The position numbers were made by a program, and so were the translations under genes. The notes under the pieces are model-generated. The model had not been told where the DNA came from and did not search any database. It saw only the letters and a program-made list of their open reading frames with translations. DNA of 64,000 nt from Minicystis rosea (GTDB taxonomy: Bacteria > Myxococcota_A > Polyangia > Polyangiales > Polyangiaceae), in the NCBI GenBank assembly GCA_001931535.1, contig CP016211.1, positions 2,756,501 to 2,820,500 on the forward strand, in the 5' to 3' direction. This document shows, one piece after another, positions 27,706 through 36,961 of the stretch. Every line of letters begins with the position of its first letter. Positions within the stretch are counted from its first letter, which is position 1.

Positions 27706-28266
27706 ATGAACGCCGGTCACATCCTCGGCATGGTGCGGCACGCGGGGCGCCCGGTGGCCGACGCGCTCATCGGCCTCGACTGGGTGCGTGGCGGAAACGG
27801 GCCGCTCACCCTCTATGGCCCCGACGCCGACAGCACGTCGGATCGGCTGCGATCGTTGCGCCGCGGCCTCTCCACCGAGACCGCGCCGCCGGCCGTGAAC
27901 CTCAACACCACGACCAGCAGCGGTGGAGCGTTCATCCTCTCGTTCCAATGGTGGGGCGGCGACATCGGTGTCGCGATCGACGCCCTGCGATGTCAGATCT
28001 TCGTGCTCGTCGAGGAGCGCACGGCCACGCGCGTCACCATGCGCCTGCGCGGCCGGTACACCCGTCCGATGATCACCTCCGTCAGCCTCAGCCAGGTGTC
28101 GAGTGGCCTCATCTCCAATCCTACCCAGCTCGGCGATCAGATCGGCATGGGCGTCGACGTCTACACCGTGCTGCGCGAGATTCGACGGCCGATGATCGGC
28201 CTCACCGTCGCTCCGCCGTCGCCGGACATGTACGCGCTCTTGGCTGGATTCGAGATCAACCTCTGA
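27706..28266 (+). CDS. Unknown type VI island protein
   Basis: The protein has 186 residues, no signal peptide. The start HILGMVRHAGRPVADALIGLDWV resembles the first strands of a carboxypeptidase-regulatory (transthyretin-like) sandwich, and SSGGAFILSFQWWGGDIGVAID fits the middle of such a fold. The rest is beta-rich with many serines and asparagines. The gene lies 29 bases before the DUF2169 gene in the same direction and is divergent from vgrG. A structural or spike-associated role is likely from context only. Confidence 0.65.
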   Translation: MNAGHILGMVRHAGRPVADALIGLDWVRGGNGPLTLYGPDADSTSDRLRSLRRGLSTETAPPAVNLNTTTSSGGAFILSFQWWGGDIGVAIDALRCQIFVLVEERTATRVTMRLRGRYTRPMITSVSLSQVSSGLISNPTQLGDQIGMGVDVYTVLREIRRPMIGLTVAPPSPDMYALLAGFEINL

Positions 28267-28295
28267 CGCTCATGCACCGGTGATAGGCTCGCGGC

Positions 28296-30077
28296 GTGTC
28301 CACCGCGCCGATCGTGCTCCTCACCGACGGTCAGGTCTCCGCCGGCATCGTGCTGTGGCGTTACCGTGATCGCCTGCAGCTCAGCGTCGTCGTCAAAGCG
28401 AGCTTCGCCATCACGCCCGACGGCGTGGCGGCGCCCGCCGGACCGCGAGAGCTTGCGAGCGACGATCGGACTTTCGGCGGCGTGCCTTCGCGAAGCGTCG
28501 AGATGGCGTCCGATCTCGCGCCTTATCGCCCTCGCTGCGACGTCACCTTCGTGGGCCACGCGCATGCGCCGGGCGGCCGGCCCGCGCCTTCGGGATCGGT
28601 GCGGCTCGGTCTGGCGCGCGACGGGCGTCCGCTGATCGACAAGATTGTGCACGTCTTCGGAGACCGCGGCGCGGGCGGTGCGCCCGAGCCCTGGACCCGC
28701 ATGCCGCTCGTCTACGAGCGCGCCTTCGGCGGGCCCGGTGAGCCGAACCCGCTCGGCAGCGAGAGCCCCAACATCCTCGATCCCGTGGATGCGCGCCGGC
28801 CCGCGGGCTTCGCGCCCATCTCGCGCTTTTGGCCCGCCCGCAAAAGGCTCCTCGGCAACATCGACAAGCGAGCCATCGAAGCGCCCATCGCCGTGATCCC
28901 CGAGGAGATGCCTTGGGACTATTACCAATCTGCGCCGCGCGATCAGCAAATCGAGCCTCTGCGCGGCGGTGAGTGGTTGGTGCTCGACGGTGTGCACCCT
29001 TCGCTGCCACGCGTGCAGACACGCTTGCCGGCGACGCGCGGCGCGGCACGCATCCGAATCCGCCGGCCCGGCGCCGCGCCCGAGGATCGTCCGGTGGAGA
29101 TGGTCTGTGACACGCTGGCCATCGACGGAGATCGACAGACCCTCTCCATGGTGTGGAGAGGTCGATTCGAGATCTCGGGCGGCGAGCCGGCGCTCGCATC
29201 TCATCTCGTCCTCGCCGCGCTCGAGATGCCGGGCGCCGTCGCCGATTGGGGCCGTATCGCGGCCTCCGCGGCGGACGCTCCGGCGAGCGCTGCGGCTCCC
29301 GCGAGCGTGCCCGTGGAGGGCGCGGGAGAGGGCACCATGGCCATCTCGTCCGAGCGCGCCGACGCGCTCGCGCAACGAGCGGCCACGCCCTTTGCGGCCG
29401 CATCGCCGGCGCCGTCCGCGCCCGTCACCACGGCGGCCACGCCTTGGAGCGGAGAGGTGATTCGTGCCGCGCCCTCCGCATCCACGGGTGAAGCGACGCT
29501 CTCGGGACCGAATCGAGAGGCGGTGGGTGAAGGCACGTTTGCGCTTCGACCCGAAGATCGCGCGGCGATCGCCCAACGTGCGATTGCACCGTTCGCGATT
29601 CAGGGACCGGGCACGGCGAGCGCGCCCGTCGTCAGCGCGGGATTGCCATGGACCGGCCCCGTCACGCCCGCGGCTCCCAAGGGTGCTGTCGGGGAAGAGA
29701 CCATGGCACTCGGCGCAGCGCCGCGGCCCATCGCGCCTCCGCCGATGATGGCGATTCCTGCCGACGCCGGCTCGGCGGAGCCACCGATCGTGGCGCCGCC
29801 GGCCTTGATCGCAGCGCCACCTCCACTCGTGGAGAAGCCGAGCATCGCAAACGCATCTCCACCGGCGCCGATCGTGGAGAAGCCGAGCATCGCAAACGCA
29901 TCTCCACCGGCCTATGCGGCGCCGCCGGTCAATGCACCCTCCCCAAAGCCTCCTCCCAAACCCGCTCCCGCGCCGCTCGCGGACCGATTGCGCTCGGCGG
30001 GCGCGAGCTCCAAGGACATCGCTGCGCTGCTCAGGGCCATGGAGCCTCCGCCGCCTCCGCCGCCCGACGAGGAGTGA
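28296..30077 (+). CDS. DUF2169 family protein with long Ala/Pro-rich tail
   Basis: The protein has 593 residues from a GTG start. Residues 1-310 match DUF2169: VVVKASFAI near the start, then RPRCDVTFVGHAHAP, YERAFGGPGEPNPLG, and NILDPVDARRPAGFAPISRFW. DUF2169 proteins are linked to type VI secretion and some act as effector adaptors. The tail (310-593) is low-complexity Ala/Pro with two copies of a GE-T-A-DALAQRA-PFA-type module and a tandem 45-base repeat at 29829-29911 (EKPSIANASPPA twice). It faces away from vgrG and ends close to the convergent YIP1-like gene. Confidence 0.88.
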   Translation: MSTAPIVLLTDGQVSAGIVLWRYRDRLQLSVVVKASFAITPDGVAAPAGPRELASDDRTFGGVPSRSVEMASDLAPYRPRCDVTFVGHAHAPGGRPAPSGSVRLGLARDGRPLIDKIVHVFGDRGAGGAPEPWTRMPLVYERAFGGPGEPNPLGSESPNILDPVDARRPAGFAPISRFWPARKRLLGNIDKRAIEAPIAVIPEEMPWDYYQSAPRDQQIEPLRGGEWLVLDGVHPSLPRVQTRLPATRGAARIRIRRPGAAPEDRPVEMVCDTLAIDGDRQTLSMVWRGRFEISGGEPALASHLVLAALEMPGAVADWGRIAASAADAPASAAAPASVPVEGAGEGTMAISSERADALAQRAATPFAAASPAPSAPVTTAATPWSGEVIRAAPSASTGEATLSGPNREAVGEGTFALRPEDRAAIAQRAIAPFAIQGPGTASAPVVSAGLPWTGPVTPAAPKGAVGEETMALGAAPRPIAPPPMMAIPADAGSAEPPIVAPPALIAAPPPLVEKPSIANASPPAPIVEKPSIANASPPAYAAPPVNAPSPKPPPKPAPAPLADRLRSAGASSKDIAALLRAMEPPPPPPPDEE

Positions 30078-30173
30078 GCCGGCGAGTCGGCGCGAAGCGC
30101 GTGGCCGTTGGGGAAGCACACGTGTCCTTCTGCGCAACGCGAGGGTTGACGGAGAACGAGGCTCGAAGAGGCT

Positions 30174-30189
30174 CGCTGCGAAAGCAGCG
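30174..30189. terminator. GNRA-tetraloop hairpin between convergent genes
   Basis: CGCTGC (30174-30179) pairs with GCAGCG (30184-30189) around GAAA. It sits in the 174-base gap between the DUF2169 gene and the opposing YIP1-like gene and could end transcripts from either side. Confidence 0.35.
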
Positions 30190-30251
30190 TCGATGGATCG
30201 AGGTTCGAGCGGCCCCACGGACGATGCCCGTCGAGCCGTCTCCCCTCGCGG

Positions 30252-31166
30252 TCAGCGGTGATGCGTGGAGGCGGCGCCCATGGCGCCCACGAGCGCGTAG
30301 AACAGGCAGCAGCAGCCGCAGAAGAGCAGGATGGGGAGGAAGACTGCGGCCACGGCTTTGCCGGTGCCGCACTTGTGCGTCTCGTCGAGGCCGACGACGG
30401 TCGCGATGATGTGGAAGGGCAGCGCGACGAGCGGGCCGAAACCGGGGACGAGCATCCACAGGTTCGCGCCCTGCGCATACGCGGAGACGCGCACCGTGCT
30501 CATGTACGGCTTGCTCGTTCCCTTGAGCATCATCAAACAGAGGTGGTTGAGACCGCCCGAGATCCACGGCCCGACGAAGGCCAGGAACATGAACTCGAGT
30601 GGGTAGATGAAGATCGCCGCGACGCCGGCGATGCTCATGATCCCCACGAGCGCGCCCGGGCCCGGCCCGCCGCTCGAGGTCCCGCCCATGCTGCTCATCG
30701 TCGCGGCCAGGAAGCTCCCGAACGCGAGGTAGATGATGGCGATGAAGACGCCGAGCACGAGGCCGATGATGGCGCCGTTCATCACGCCGAACGTGATCGA
30801 GGGCCACGGATCTTCGCTCTGCGCGGCGCCCGCGAAGAGGGCACGCGGGTTGAAGTTGACGTCCTTCGCCGTGCCCCACCAGCGCGCGAACAAGCCTTTG
30901 CTCTTGTCCTCCCACGCCACCGAGCCGCCCGATCCCATGGGCGTGTAGCCGGGCGGATATCCAGGAGGAGGCGGCGCGAAGCCACCACCGGGCGCTCCGA
31001 ATCCACCGCCGCCCGGCGGCGGGCCGTAGCCGCCACCGCCGTAGCCACCACCGGGCGGAGCGCCACCCGGCGGAGGTCCGCCATATCCGCCGGGCGGAGC
31101 GCCACCCGGCGGCGGATAACCGCCTTGCCCCCAACCACCACCACCGCCGCCCCAGTTCTGGCTCAT
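30252..31166 (-). CDS. YIP1-like membrane protein with Gly/Pro/Tyr-rich leader
   Basis: The protein has 304 residues. Residues 1-75 are almost entirely Gly, Pro and Tyr (YGPPPGGG type) after the start MSQNWGGGG. A WEDKSKGLFARWWGTAKDV segment leads into about five membrane spans with ITFGVMNGAIIGLVLGVF, AGVAAIFIYPLEFMFLAFV and ILLFCGCCCLFYALVGAMG. The order and the internal MSTVRVSAYAQG motif fit the YIP1 superfamily, whose bacterial role is unclear. The same kind of leader occurs on the DUF898 protein at 31688, which starts MSQGNWGGGG. Confidence 0.75.
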   Translation of the reverse strand: MSQNWGGGGGGWGQGGYPPPGGAPPGGYGGPPPGGAPPGGGYGGGGYGPPPGGGGFGAPGGGFAPPPPGYPPGYTPMGSGGSVAWEDKSKGLFARWWGTAKDVNFNPRALFAGAAQSEDPWPSITFGVMNGAIIGLVLGVFIAIIYLAFGSFLAATMSSMGGTSSGGPGPGALVGIMSIAGVAAIFIYPLEFMFLAFVGPWISGGLNHLCLMMLKGTSKPYMSTVRVSAYAQGANLWMLVPGFGPLVALPFHIIATVVGLDETHKCGTGKAVAAVFLPILLFCGCCCLFYALVGAMGAASTHHR

Positions 31167-31296
31167 CACGTCTCCGTTCGCCGCGCGTGCGCCGATGTGC
31201 ACGACGCGGATGCAGCGAATGCTACACCGCGAACCGCCGCAGGTGGACAGGCGAAGCGCGAATCCGCCGGCCGGCGACGAGGAAATCTCTCGAGCG

Positions 31297-31671
31297 CTAC
31301 GGGACCGGGCCGCCGAACAGCCCCGCGAAACGCAGGGCCCACACCGCGATCAGCGCCACGCCCGCGCTGCCCGTGACGACGGGCACCACGCGCCGCCAAT
31401 GCGCGTCGCTCGCGACGAACGCGAACAGCGCGGTGGCGGCGGTGACCACGATGAGCGCGAGCGAGAGCGGATGGAAGCGGAGGGCGCCGGCGAAATCGAA
31501 GCGCGCGGCCGCGAGGACCGCGCGCGTGAGGCCACAAGCAGGGCAGGGGATGCCGACGGCGAGGCGAACGAGGCAGGTGGAGAAGGGGAGGAAGGCGAGG
31601 AGCCCGCCGATCACGACGACGGGGAGAGCGGGACGGAGCCGCGACAGACCGAGAGCGAATCGAGGCGGCAA
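31297..31671 (-). CDS. DUF2752 membrane protein
   Basis: The core motif IPCPACGLTRAVLAAARFDFAGALRFHPL is diagnostic of DUF2752, a small membrane family of unknown function. Two or three spans surround it. The start is uncertain: TTG at 31671 gives 124 residues, an in-frame ATG at 31752 would overlap the end of the DUF898 gene, and a GTG at 31614 would be shorter still. DUF2752 genes often sit beside DUF898- or TM2-like genes, as here; the DUF898 stop is 16 bases away. Confidence 0.75.
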   Translation of the reverse strand: MPPRFALGLSRLRPALPVVVIGGLLAFLPFSTCLVRLAVGIPCPACGLTRAVLAAARFDFAGALRFHPLSLALIVVTAATALFAFVASDAHWRRVVPVVTGSAGVALIAVWALRFAGLFGGPVP

Positions 31672-31687
31672 ATCGCGGCATCCGGCG

Positions 31688-32923
31688 TCAGCTGACGCGC
31701 TCGTGCTCCCACTTGATGATGTTGCAGATGCCCCACGGCAGGTAGATGCCAAGCGTGCAGTAGCTGAGCAGCGCCGTGATGATGTACGTGCCGAGGAAGC
31801 CGCCCGGATCCTTGCGGAAGCCGAAGGGACGGCTGTCGAGCTTCGTGTTCTCCCAGTAGTACGCGAAGATGTCGTTCGCGAACCAAGCGCCGTAGATGCC
31901 GGCCGTGCAGTAGGTGAGGATCATGCCGACGATCCACTTGCCGAGCAGCGTGCCGCCGTCGCCGTGGAAGGTGAGGCGGCCGCGCTGGCCGTTGACCTCG
32001 GTGTTCTCCGCGACGAACGTCCACAGCTTCACCACGGCCCACGGCGCGTAGATGCCGAAGGTGATCGAGGTGAGGATCATGTTGACGAACATGGTCTTGA
32101 AGAGACCACCCGCCGTGCCGGTGTAGCGGCAGCGCTGCCCGTCGAGGATCGTGTTCTCCGCGCGGAACTCGAACATCTTGTTCTGCAGGAGGAGGCTGCC
32201 GACGATGATCACGGCGTAGTACGCGAGCATGCCGATCACGGTCAGCGCCATCGCGATCGGGCCGGGATTGCCGCGCCGATCGGTGTCCACCAAGCTGCCG
32301 ATCATCGCCATCACGCCGAAGAACGTGCCGCCGGCGAGGAGCGGGCCGAAGCCGTAGATGAGGAACGTGGTGAGGAGCTTGCCGCCTTCACCGGTGAACT
32401 GCGCGCGCGCACCGCCGCCGCCCATCATCCCCGGCGGGGGGCCGAAACCGCCGCCATCCGGCGGAGGGCCGTAGCCGGGAGGCCCGCCGAATCCGCCCGG
32501 AGGCGGCCCACCGAAGCCACCGGGAGGCGGGCCATAGCCACCGCCGCCGGGAGGCGGGCCATAGCCGCCGCCGCCGGGCGGAGCACCGCCGCCGGGAGGA
32601 GGCCCGTAACCGCCGCCGCCGGGGGGCGGGCCGTAGCCACCACCGCCGGGCGGAGCACCGCCGGGAGGTCCATATCCACCGCCGCCGGGAGGAGGCCCAT
32701 AACCGCCGCCGCCGGGAGGCGCGCCGCCAGGAGGCCCATAACCACCACCACCAGGAGGCGCGCCGCCGGGAGGCCCATAACCGCCGCCGCCGGGAGGCGC
32801 GCTGCCGGGAGGTCCATAGCCACCGCCGCCGGGAGGCGCGCCACCGGGAGGTCCATATCCACCACCGCCGCCACCACCCCAACCGCCCGGCCCACCACCG
32901 CCACCCCAATTGCCCTGGCTCAT
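31688..32923 (-). CDS. DUF898 (YjgN-like) membrane protein with long Gly/Pro/Tyr leader
   Basis: The product has 411 residues. The first 170 are tandem PPGGGGYGPPGGA-like units, encoded by a degenerate 36-39 base minisatellite at about 32434-32890. The rest (about 175-411) matches DUF898: ENTILDGQRCRYTGTAGGLF, FGIYAPWAVVKLWTFVAENT and TLLGKWIVGMILTYCTAGIYG show the repeated unit of this family, with five to six spans. The start MSQGNW mirrors that of the YIP1-like protein. Such leaders may drive phase separation or wall contact. The leader length will vary between strains by slippage. Confidence 0.85.
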   Translation of the reverse strand: MSQGNWGGGGGPGGWGGGGGGGYGPPGGAPPGGGGYGPPGSAPPGGGGYGPPGGAPPGGGGYGPPGGAPPGGGGYGPPPGGGGYGPPGGAPPGGGGYGPPPGGGGYGPPPGGGAPPGGGGYGPPPGGGGYGPPPGGFGGPPPGGFGGPPGYGPPPDGGGFGPPPGMMGGGGARAQFTGEGGKLLTTFLIYGFGPLLAGGTFFGVMAMIGSLVDTDRRGNPGPIAMALTVIGMLAYYAVIIVGSLLLQNKMFEFRAENTILDGQRCRYTGTAGGLFKTMFVNMILTSITFGIYAPWAVVKLWTFVAENTEVNGQRGRLTFHGDGGTLLGKWIVGMILTYCTAGIYGAWFANDIFAYYWENTKLDSRPFGFRKDPGGFLGTYIITALLSYCTLGIYLPWGICNIIKWEHERVS

Positions 32924-33097
32924 CGTTTCTCCGTTTCGTGAGATTCGGTCGCGGGCATCGTACACACATCTCCACCGGCCCCGATACACTCTCACGCGCG
33001 TGCGCCCCGCGTCGCGTCTCGGGAGCACGATCACGACGGCAACGGCGTGCAGCGCGCCGGAATGCGCTGCGATGAGGGAGCGTTCGCCGCCCATCCC

Positions 33098-34288
33098 ATG
33101 AGCGTTGACATCGTCACGGATTCGGCTGTCGCTCCTCGTCGTCGGGCGCGCCCGACGAGCGTTCGCCGGGTGATCTTCGTCGGCGTGTTGCTCGTGATCG
33201 CGCTCGCGATCCGGCCGGTCACCACGCACGTGCGCGCGGCCTCGCTGCTCCTGCGCTTCGCGGACGAGAAGGCGACGGGCGCGCTCGCCGATTTCGATCG
33301 CCACGTCGTCGACGAGGAGCCTTGCACCGTCGAGACCGCGCACGGTCCGGTGCGCGCGCGCGTGTACACGCCGCAGGGTGTCTCCGGCGCGCCGGGCGTG
33401 GTGCTCGTGCACGGCGTCCATCGCCTCGCCATCGACGAGCCGCGCCTGAAGCGGTTCTCGCGCGCCATCGCCGCGAGCGGCGTGGTGGTGCTCACCCCCG
33501 AGGTCGCGGAGATCGCCGACTACACCGTCGATCCGCGATCCATCGAGACCATCGGCGCCGCCGCGCGCACGCTGCGGACACGGCTCGGCGGAGGCCGCGC
33601 CGGCGTGATGGGGATGAGCTTCGCAGGTGGGCTCTCGCTGATGGCGGCCGCCGATCCGCGCTTCGCGGAGGACGTGGGCTTCGTCGTCTCCGTCGGCGGC
33701 CATCACGATCTCGCGCGCGTCTCACGCTTCTTCGCCACCTCCGAGGTCGAGCGGCCGGATGGCTCCGCCGTCCACTTGGAAGCGCACGGCTACGGAGCGT
33801 TGGTGTTGCTGTATGGGAGCGCGTCGCGCTTCTTTCCCGCGGAGGACGTCCCCGCCGCGAAGGAGGCCATTCGCCTCTGGCTCTGGGACGAGCGCGACAA
33901 GGCGCGCGTCGCCGCCGAAGCGCTCTCGCCCGCGTCGTGGGCCAAGGTGGACGCGCTCTTCGACGGCCGCATCGATCTGGTGGCCCCCGAGATCCTCACC
34001 GAGATCGAGCGCTCGCCCGAGCTGATGGAGCGGGTCTCTCCCCACGGCAAGCTCGCGCGGATGGCGGTCCCCGTGTTCCTTCTGCACGGCGCGGGCGACA
34101 CCGTGATCCCCGCGGCGGAGACGCAGTGGATCGCATCCGAGGTGCCGGCGCATCTGCTGCGACGAGCGCTCGTGAGCCCGGCCATCGTGCACGTGGAGCT
34201 CGGCCCGAGCACGCCGTTCTCGGAGAAGTGGGACCTCGTTCACTTCATGGCCGGCGTGCTCGCCGAGGCCGCCGCCGCACGCGGTTGA
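33098..34288 (+). CDS. Membrane-anchored alpha/beta hydrolase
   Basis: The protein has 396 residues. One N-terminal span (VRRVIFVGVLLVIALAI, about 23-40) anchors it, so the domain probably faces the periplasm. VLVHGVHRLAIDEPRLKRF is the oxyanion loop, GVMGMSFAGGLSLMAAADPRF the nucleophile elbow, and HGAGDTVIPAAETQW carries the acid. A histidine in WDLVHFMAGVL can complete the triad. The fold resembles dienelactone hydrolases. I chose ATG 33098; upstream in-frame ATGs exist at 33047 and 33062. The substrate is unknown. Confidence 0.82.
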   Translation: MSVDIVTDSAVAPRRRARPTSVRRVIFVGVLLVIALAIRPVTTHVRAASLLLRFADEKATGALADFDRHVVDEEPCTVETAHGPVRARVYTPQGVSGAPGVVLVHGVHRLAIDEPRLKRFSRAIAASGVVVLTPEVAEIADYTVDPRSIETIGAAARTLRTRLGGGRAGVMGMSFAGGLSLMAAADPRFAEDVGFVVSVGGHHDLARVSRFFATSEVERPDGSAVHLEAHGYGALVLLYGSASRFFPAEDVPAAKEAIRLWLWDERDKARVAAEALSPASWAKVDALFDGRIDLVAPEILTEIERSPELMERVSPHGKLARMAVPVFLLHGAGDTVIPAAETQWIASEVPAHLLRRALVSPAIVHVELGPSTPFSEKWDLVHFMAGVLAEAAAARG

Positions 34289-34509
34289 GCATCACACGAG
34301 CCGCGCGGTCACCACGGCGCGCGTGACCGTCGACGATCCTCCATCGACATCGCGGGCTCCATCGTTCGGGGCGCGCATCGAGCGTCCGCGATGGGAAAGC
34401 CATCATCGCGAGCAGGCGCGCGTTCTCGGCAGATCGCGCGCGCACGCTCGTTGTTCGACGGTGGCTCCGCTGCCCGGCGCGCCGTACCTTGCGCTCGGGG
34501 GAGGAGACG

Positions 34510-35847
34510 TTGGGGGAATCGACGCTTTCCCACGAGGACGTGGTGGCTCGCATCGCGGGCGACGTGAAATCACGCATCGGACGGCGTGGCTCGACGCGCG
34601 TGCAGCGTGACGGTGTCTCGCATCTCGTGCCGATGGCGCGGGATCGCCGGCTCCGCGCGGCACCCATCCGCACCGGCCCGCTCGATCGCATCCTCGAGAT
34701 CGATCCGTCCGGTCGCCGCTGCACGGCCGAGGCCGGCCTCACGTTCGGCGAGCTCGTCCGGGCCACGCAGATCTTCGGCCTGCGACCGACCGTGGTGCCC
34801 GAGCTCGTCGGCATCACCATAGGCGGCGCCGTCGCGGGCGGCTCGGTCGAGTCTTCCTCGCACCTCGCCGGCGGCTTTCACGACGGCTGCCTCGAGTACG
34901 AGATCGTCACGGGGCGCGGCGACGTCCTGCGCGTCTCACCGGAGACGGACCCGCTCGCCTTCGGGATGATCCATCAATCGTACGGCACCCTCGGCGTGCT
35001 CACGAAGATCGCCTTTCGCCTCGTGCCCAGCAAGCCGTTCGTTCGCGTCGAATACCATCGCTTCGCGTCGTTCGACGCTTTCGCCGACGAGCTCTTCGCG
35101 TGGTGCCGCACCGGCGACGCCGAGTTCATCGACGGCATCGCCCACGGCCCGCGCTCGTTCGTGCTCTGCCTCGGCTGGGGTGTGGACCGCGCGCCGTACC
35201 GATCGACCTATCGGCGCCTGCGCATCTATCACGAGAGCACCGCCCGCCGCGCCGAGGACTACCTCTCCGCGCCCGACTACTTCTTTCGCTACGACGCCGA
35301 CTGCCACTGGATCACACGGCGCTTTCCGCCGCTCACGTGGTGGCCGGTGCGCGCGCTCGCCGGCGGGGTCTTCCTCGGATCGACGAACCTCATTCGCTGG
35401 GCCCGTCGCCTCGCGCCGCTGCTCGCGCTCCGCCGCCGTCCGGACGTGGTCTCCGACGTCTTCGTCCCCGCGCGGACGCTCGCCGACTTTCACGCTTGGT
35501 ACGAGGGCGCCATGGGCTTCTACCCGCTGTGGATGGTGCCCTATCGCATGTCCCGACCTTATCCGTGGCTCCGCGCCGAGCACGTCGCGAAGGCCGCCGA
35601 CGATCTCTTCATCGACTGCGCCGTCTACGGCATGCAGAACGATCGTCCCGACGTCGACTGCTCCGAGCTGCTCGAACGGAAGGTCTACGAGCTCGGCGGC
35701 ATCAAGGGCCTCATCTCGCAAAATCACTACGATCGAGGCCGCTTTTGGTCGATCTACGATCGGCCGCGCTACGAGGAGGCCAAGCGTCGCCTCGACCCCG
35801 AAGGCGTCTTCGGCGATCTCTACGAGAAGGTCTGTCGCCGCACCTGA
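34510..35847 (+). CDS. FAD-linked oxidoreductase resembling Delta24-sterol reductase (DHCR24/DWARF1)
   Basis: The protein has 445 residues from TTG 34510, which has GGAGGAG just upstream; an in-frame TTG at 34489 lacks such a site and GTG 34540 is possible. The FAD (PCMH-type) domain has the hallmark VPELVGITIGGAVAGGSVES, then SSSHLAGGFHDGCLEYEIV and SYGTLGVLTKIAFRLVPSK. That order and spacing closely follow eukaryotic DHCR24. DHCR24 reduces the side-chain double bond of sterols, and some myxobacteria make sterols. No cyclase is in the window. A different lipid or sugar-like substrate is possible. It lies 62 bases before trpS. Confidence 0.82.
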   Translation: MGESTLSHEDVVARIAGDVKSRIGRRGSTRVQRDGVSHLVPMARDRRLRAAPIRTGPLDRILEIDPSGRRCTAEAGLTFGELVRATQIFGLRPTVVPELVGITIGGAVAGGSVESSSHLAGGFHDGCLEYEIVTGRGDVLRVSPETDPLAFGMIHQSYGTLGVLTKIAFRLVPSKPFVRVEYHRFASFDAFADELFAWCRTGDAEFIDGIAHGPRSFVLCLGWGVDRAPYRSTYRRLRIYHESTARRAEDYLSAPDYFFRYDADCHWITRRFPPLTWWPVRALAGGVFLGSTNLIRWARRLAPLLALRRRPDVVSDVFVPARTLADFHAWYEGAMGFYPLWMVPYRMSRPYPWLRAEHVAKAADDLFIDCAVYGMQNDRPDVDCSELLERKVYELGGIKGLISQNHYDRGRFWSIYDRPRYEEAKRRLDPEGVFGDLYEKVCRRT

Positions 35848-35909
35848 GCGCAGTCGGGCCCGCGAGCGGTCGACGCGGGCCGCGCGACGCGGTATCCCGA
35901 GGTCCCCCA

Positions 35910-36896
35910 ATGAGCCAGAAGAAGCCTCGCGTCCTCTCCGGCATCCAACCGTCCGGCCAGCTCCACCTCGGCAACTACGCCGGCGCCATTCGTCAGTTCG
36001 TCGATCTGCAGGACAGCTCGGAGAACTTCATCTTCGTCGCCTCGTTCCACGCGCTCACCACCTCGCGCGACCCGGCGGCGCTCAAGGCGCGCATCCGTCA
36101 GATCGTCATCGACTATCTCGCGTTCGGCCTCGATCCCGAGAAGTCCAACATCTACCTCCAGCACGACGTGCCCGAGGTGACCGAGCTCGCGTGGATGCTC
36201 TCCTGCGTCTGCCCCATCGGCCACATGGACAAGGCCGTCAGCTACAAGGACAAGGTGCAGAAGGGGCTCTTCGCCAACGTCGGGCTCTACACGTATCCGA
36301 TCCTCCAGGCCGCCGACATCCTCGCGGTCGACGCCGATCTGGTGCCGGTCGGGAAGGATCAGATCCAGCACGTCGAGATCACGCGCGACCTCGCCGAGCA
36401 CTTCAACAACGCCTTCGGGAGCGAGGTCTTCAAGCTCCCCGCGCACCGCATGGCGGCGGACGCGGCCGTGCTCCCCGGTATCGACGGCGAGAAGATGTCG
36501 AAGAGCTACGGCAACGAGATCGATCCCTTCCAGGAAGAGAAGGCGCTCCGCAAGCGCATCATGTCCATCAAGACCGACTCGCTCGGCGTCGACGATCCGA
36601 AGGATCCGGAGACCAACACCATCTTCCAGATCTACCGCGCCCTCGCGGGCAAGGACGATCCGCGCACGCTGGCGCTGGCCGATCGCTTCCGCGCGCCCGG
36701 CATGGGGTACGGGCACGCGAAGCAGGCGCTCTTCGAGCTGGTGCTCGAGCACTTCGGTCCGGCCCGCGCGCGCCGCGTCGAGCTGATGAAGGACCCGGCG
36801 CAGGTCGACGAGGTGCTGAAGAAGGGCGCCGCCGCCGCCCGCGAGAAGGCTTCGGCCACGGTCGCGCGGGCGCGCGCCGCGGTCGGCCTCGCGTAG
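35910..36896 (+). CDS. trpS: Tryptophanyl-tRNA synthetase
   Basis: The enzyme has 328 residues, normal for the bacterial form. It charges tRNA-Trp. The HIGH-type signature is HLGN (residues 19-22) and the second signature is KMSKS (195-199). GSEVFKLPAHRM and the QIQHVEITRD segment are also typical. The C-terminal half includes the anticodon-binding helices (DPAQVDEVLKKGAAAAREKA). The start ATG is at 35910, after GAGG at about 35899-35902. The gene stands alone, with a hairpin after it. Confidence 0.97.
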   Translation: MSQKKPRVLSGIQPSGQLHLGNYAGAIRQFVDLQDSSENFIFVASFHALTTSRDPAALKARIRQIVIDYLAFGLDPEKSNIYLQHDVPEVTELAWMLSCVCPIGHMDKAVSYKDKVQKGLFANVGLYTYPILQAADILAVDADLVPVGKDQIQHVEITRDLAEHFNNAFGSEVFKLPAHRMAADAAVLPGIDGEKMSKSYGNEIDPFQEEKALRKRIMSIKTDSLGVDDPKDPETNTIFQIYRALAGKDDPRTLALADRFRAPGMGYGHAKQALFELVLEHFGPARARRVELMKDPAQVDEVLKKGAAAAREKASATVARARAAVGLA

Positions 36897-36909
36897 CGAT
36901 CGGCTCCGA

Positions 36910-36946
36910 CCCGGCGGCGTGACGCGATCACGTGGTCGCCGCCGGG
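36910..36946. terminator. Bidirectional terminator between trpS and the receiver gene
   Basis: CCCGGCGGCG (36910-36919) pairs perfectly with CGCCGCCGGG (36937-36946) around a 17-base loop. It lies 13 bases after the trpS stop and 15 bases before the opposing stop at 36962. Confidence 0.65.
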
Positions 36947-36961
36947 CTCATCGTCGCGACG

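Noticed and set aside
24753..30077. Complete type VI secretion system
   Set aside because: Only VgrG and accessory or cargo genes are present; no sheath, baseplate, membrane-complex or ClpV genes are in the window.
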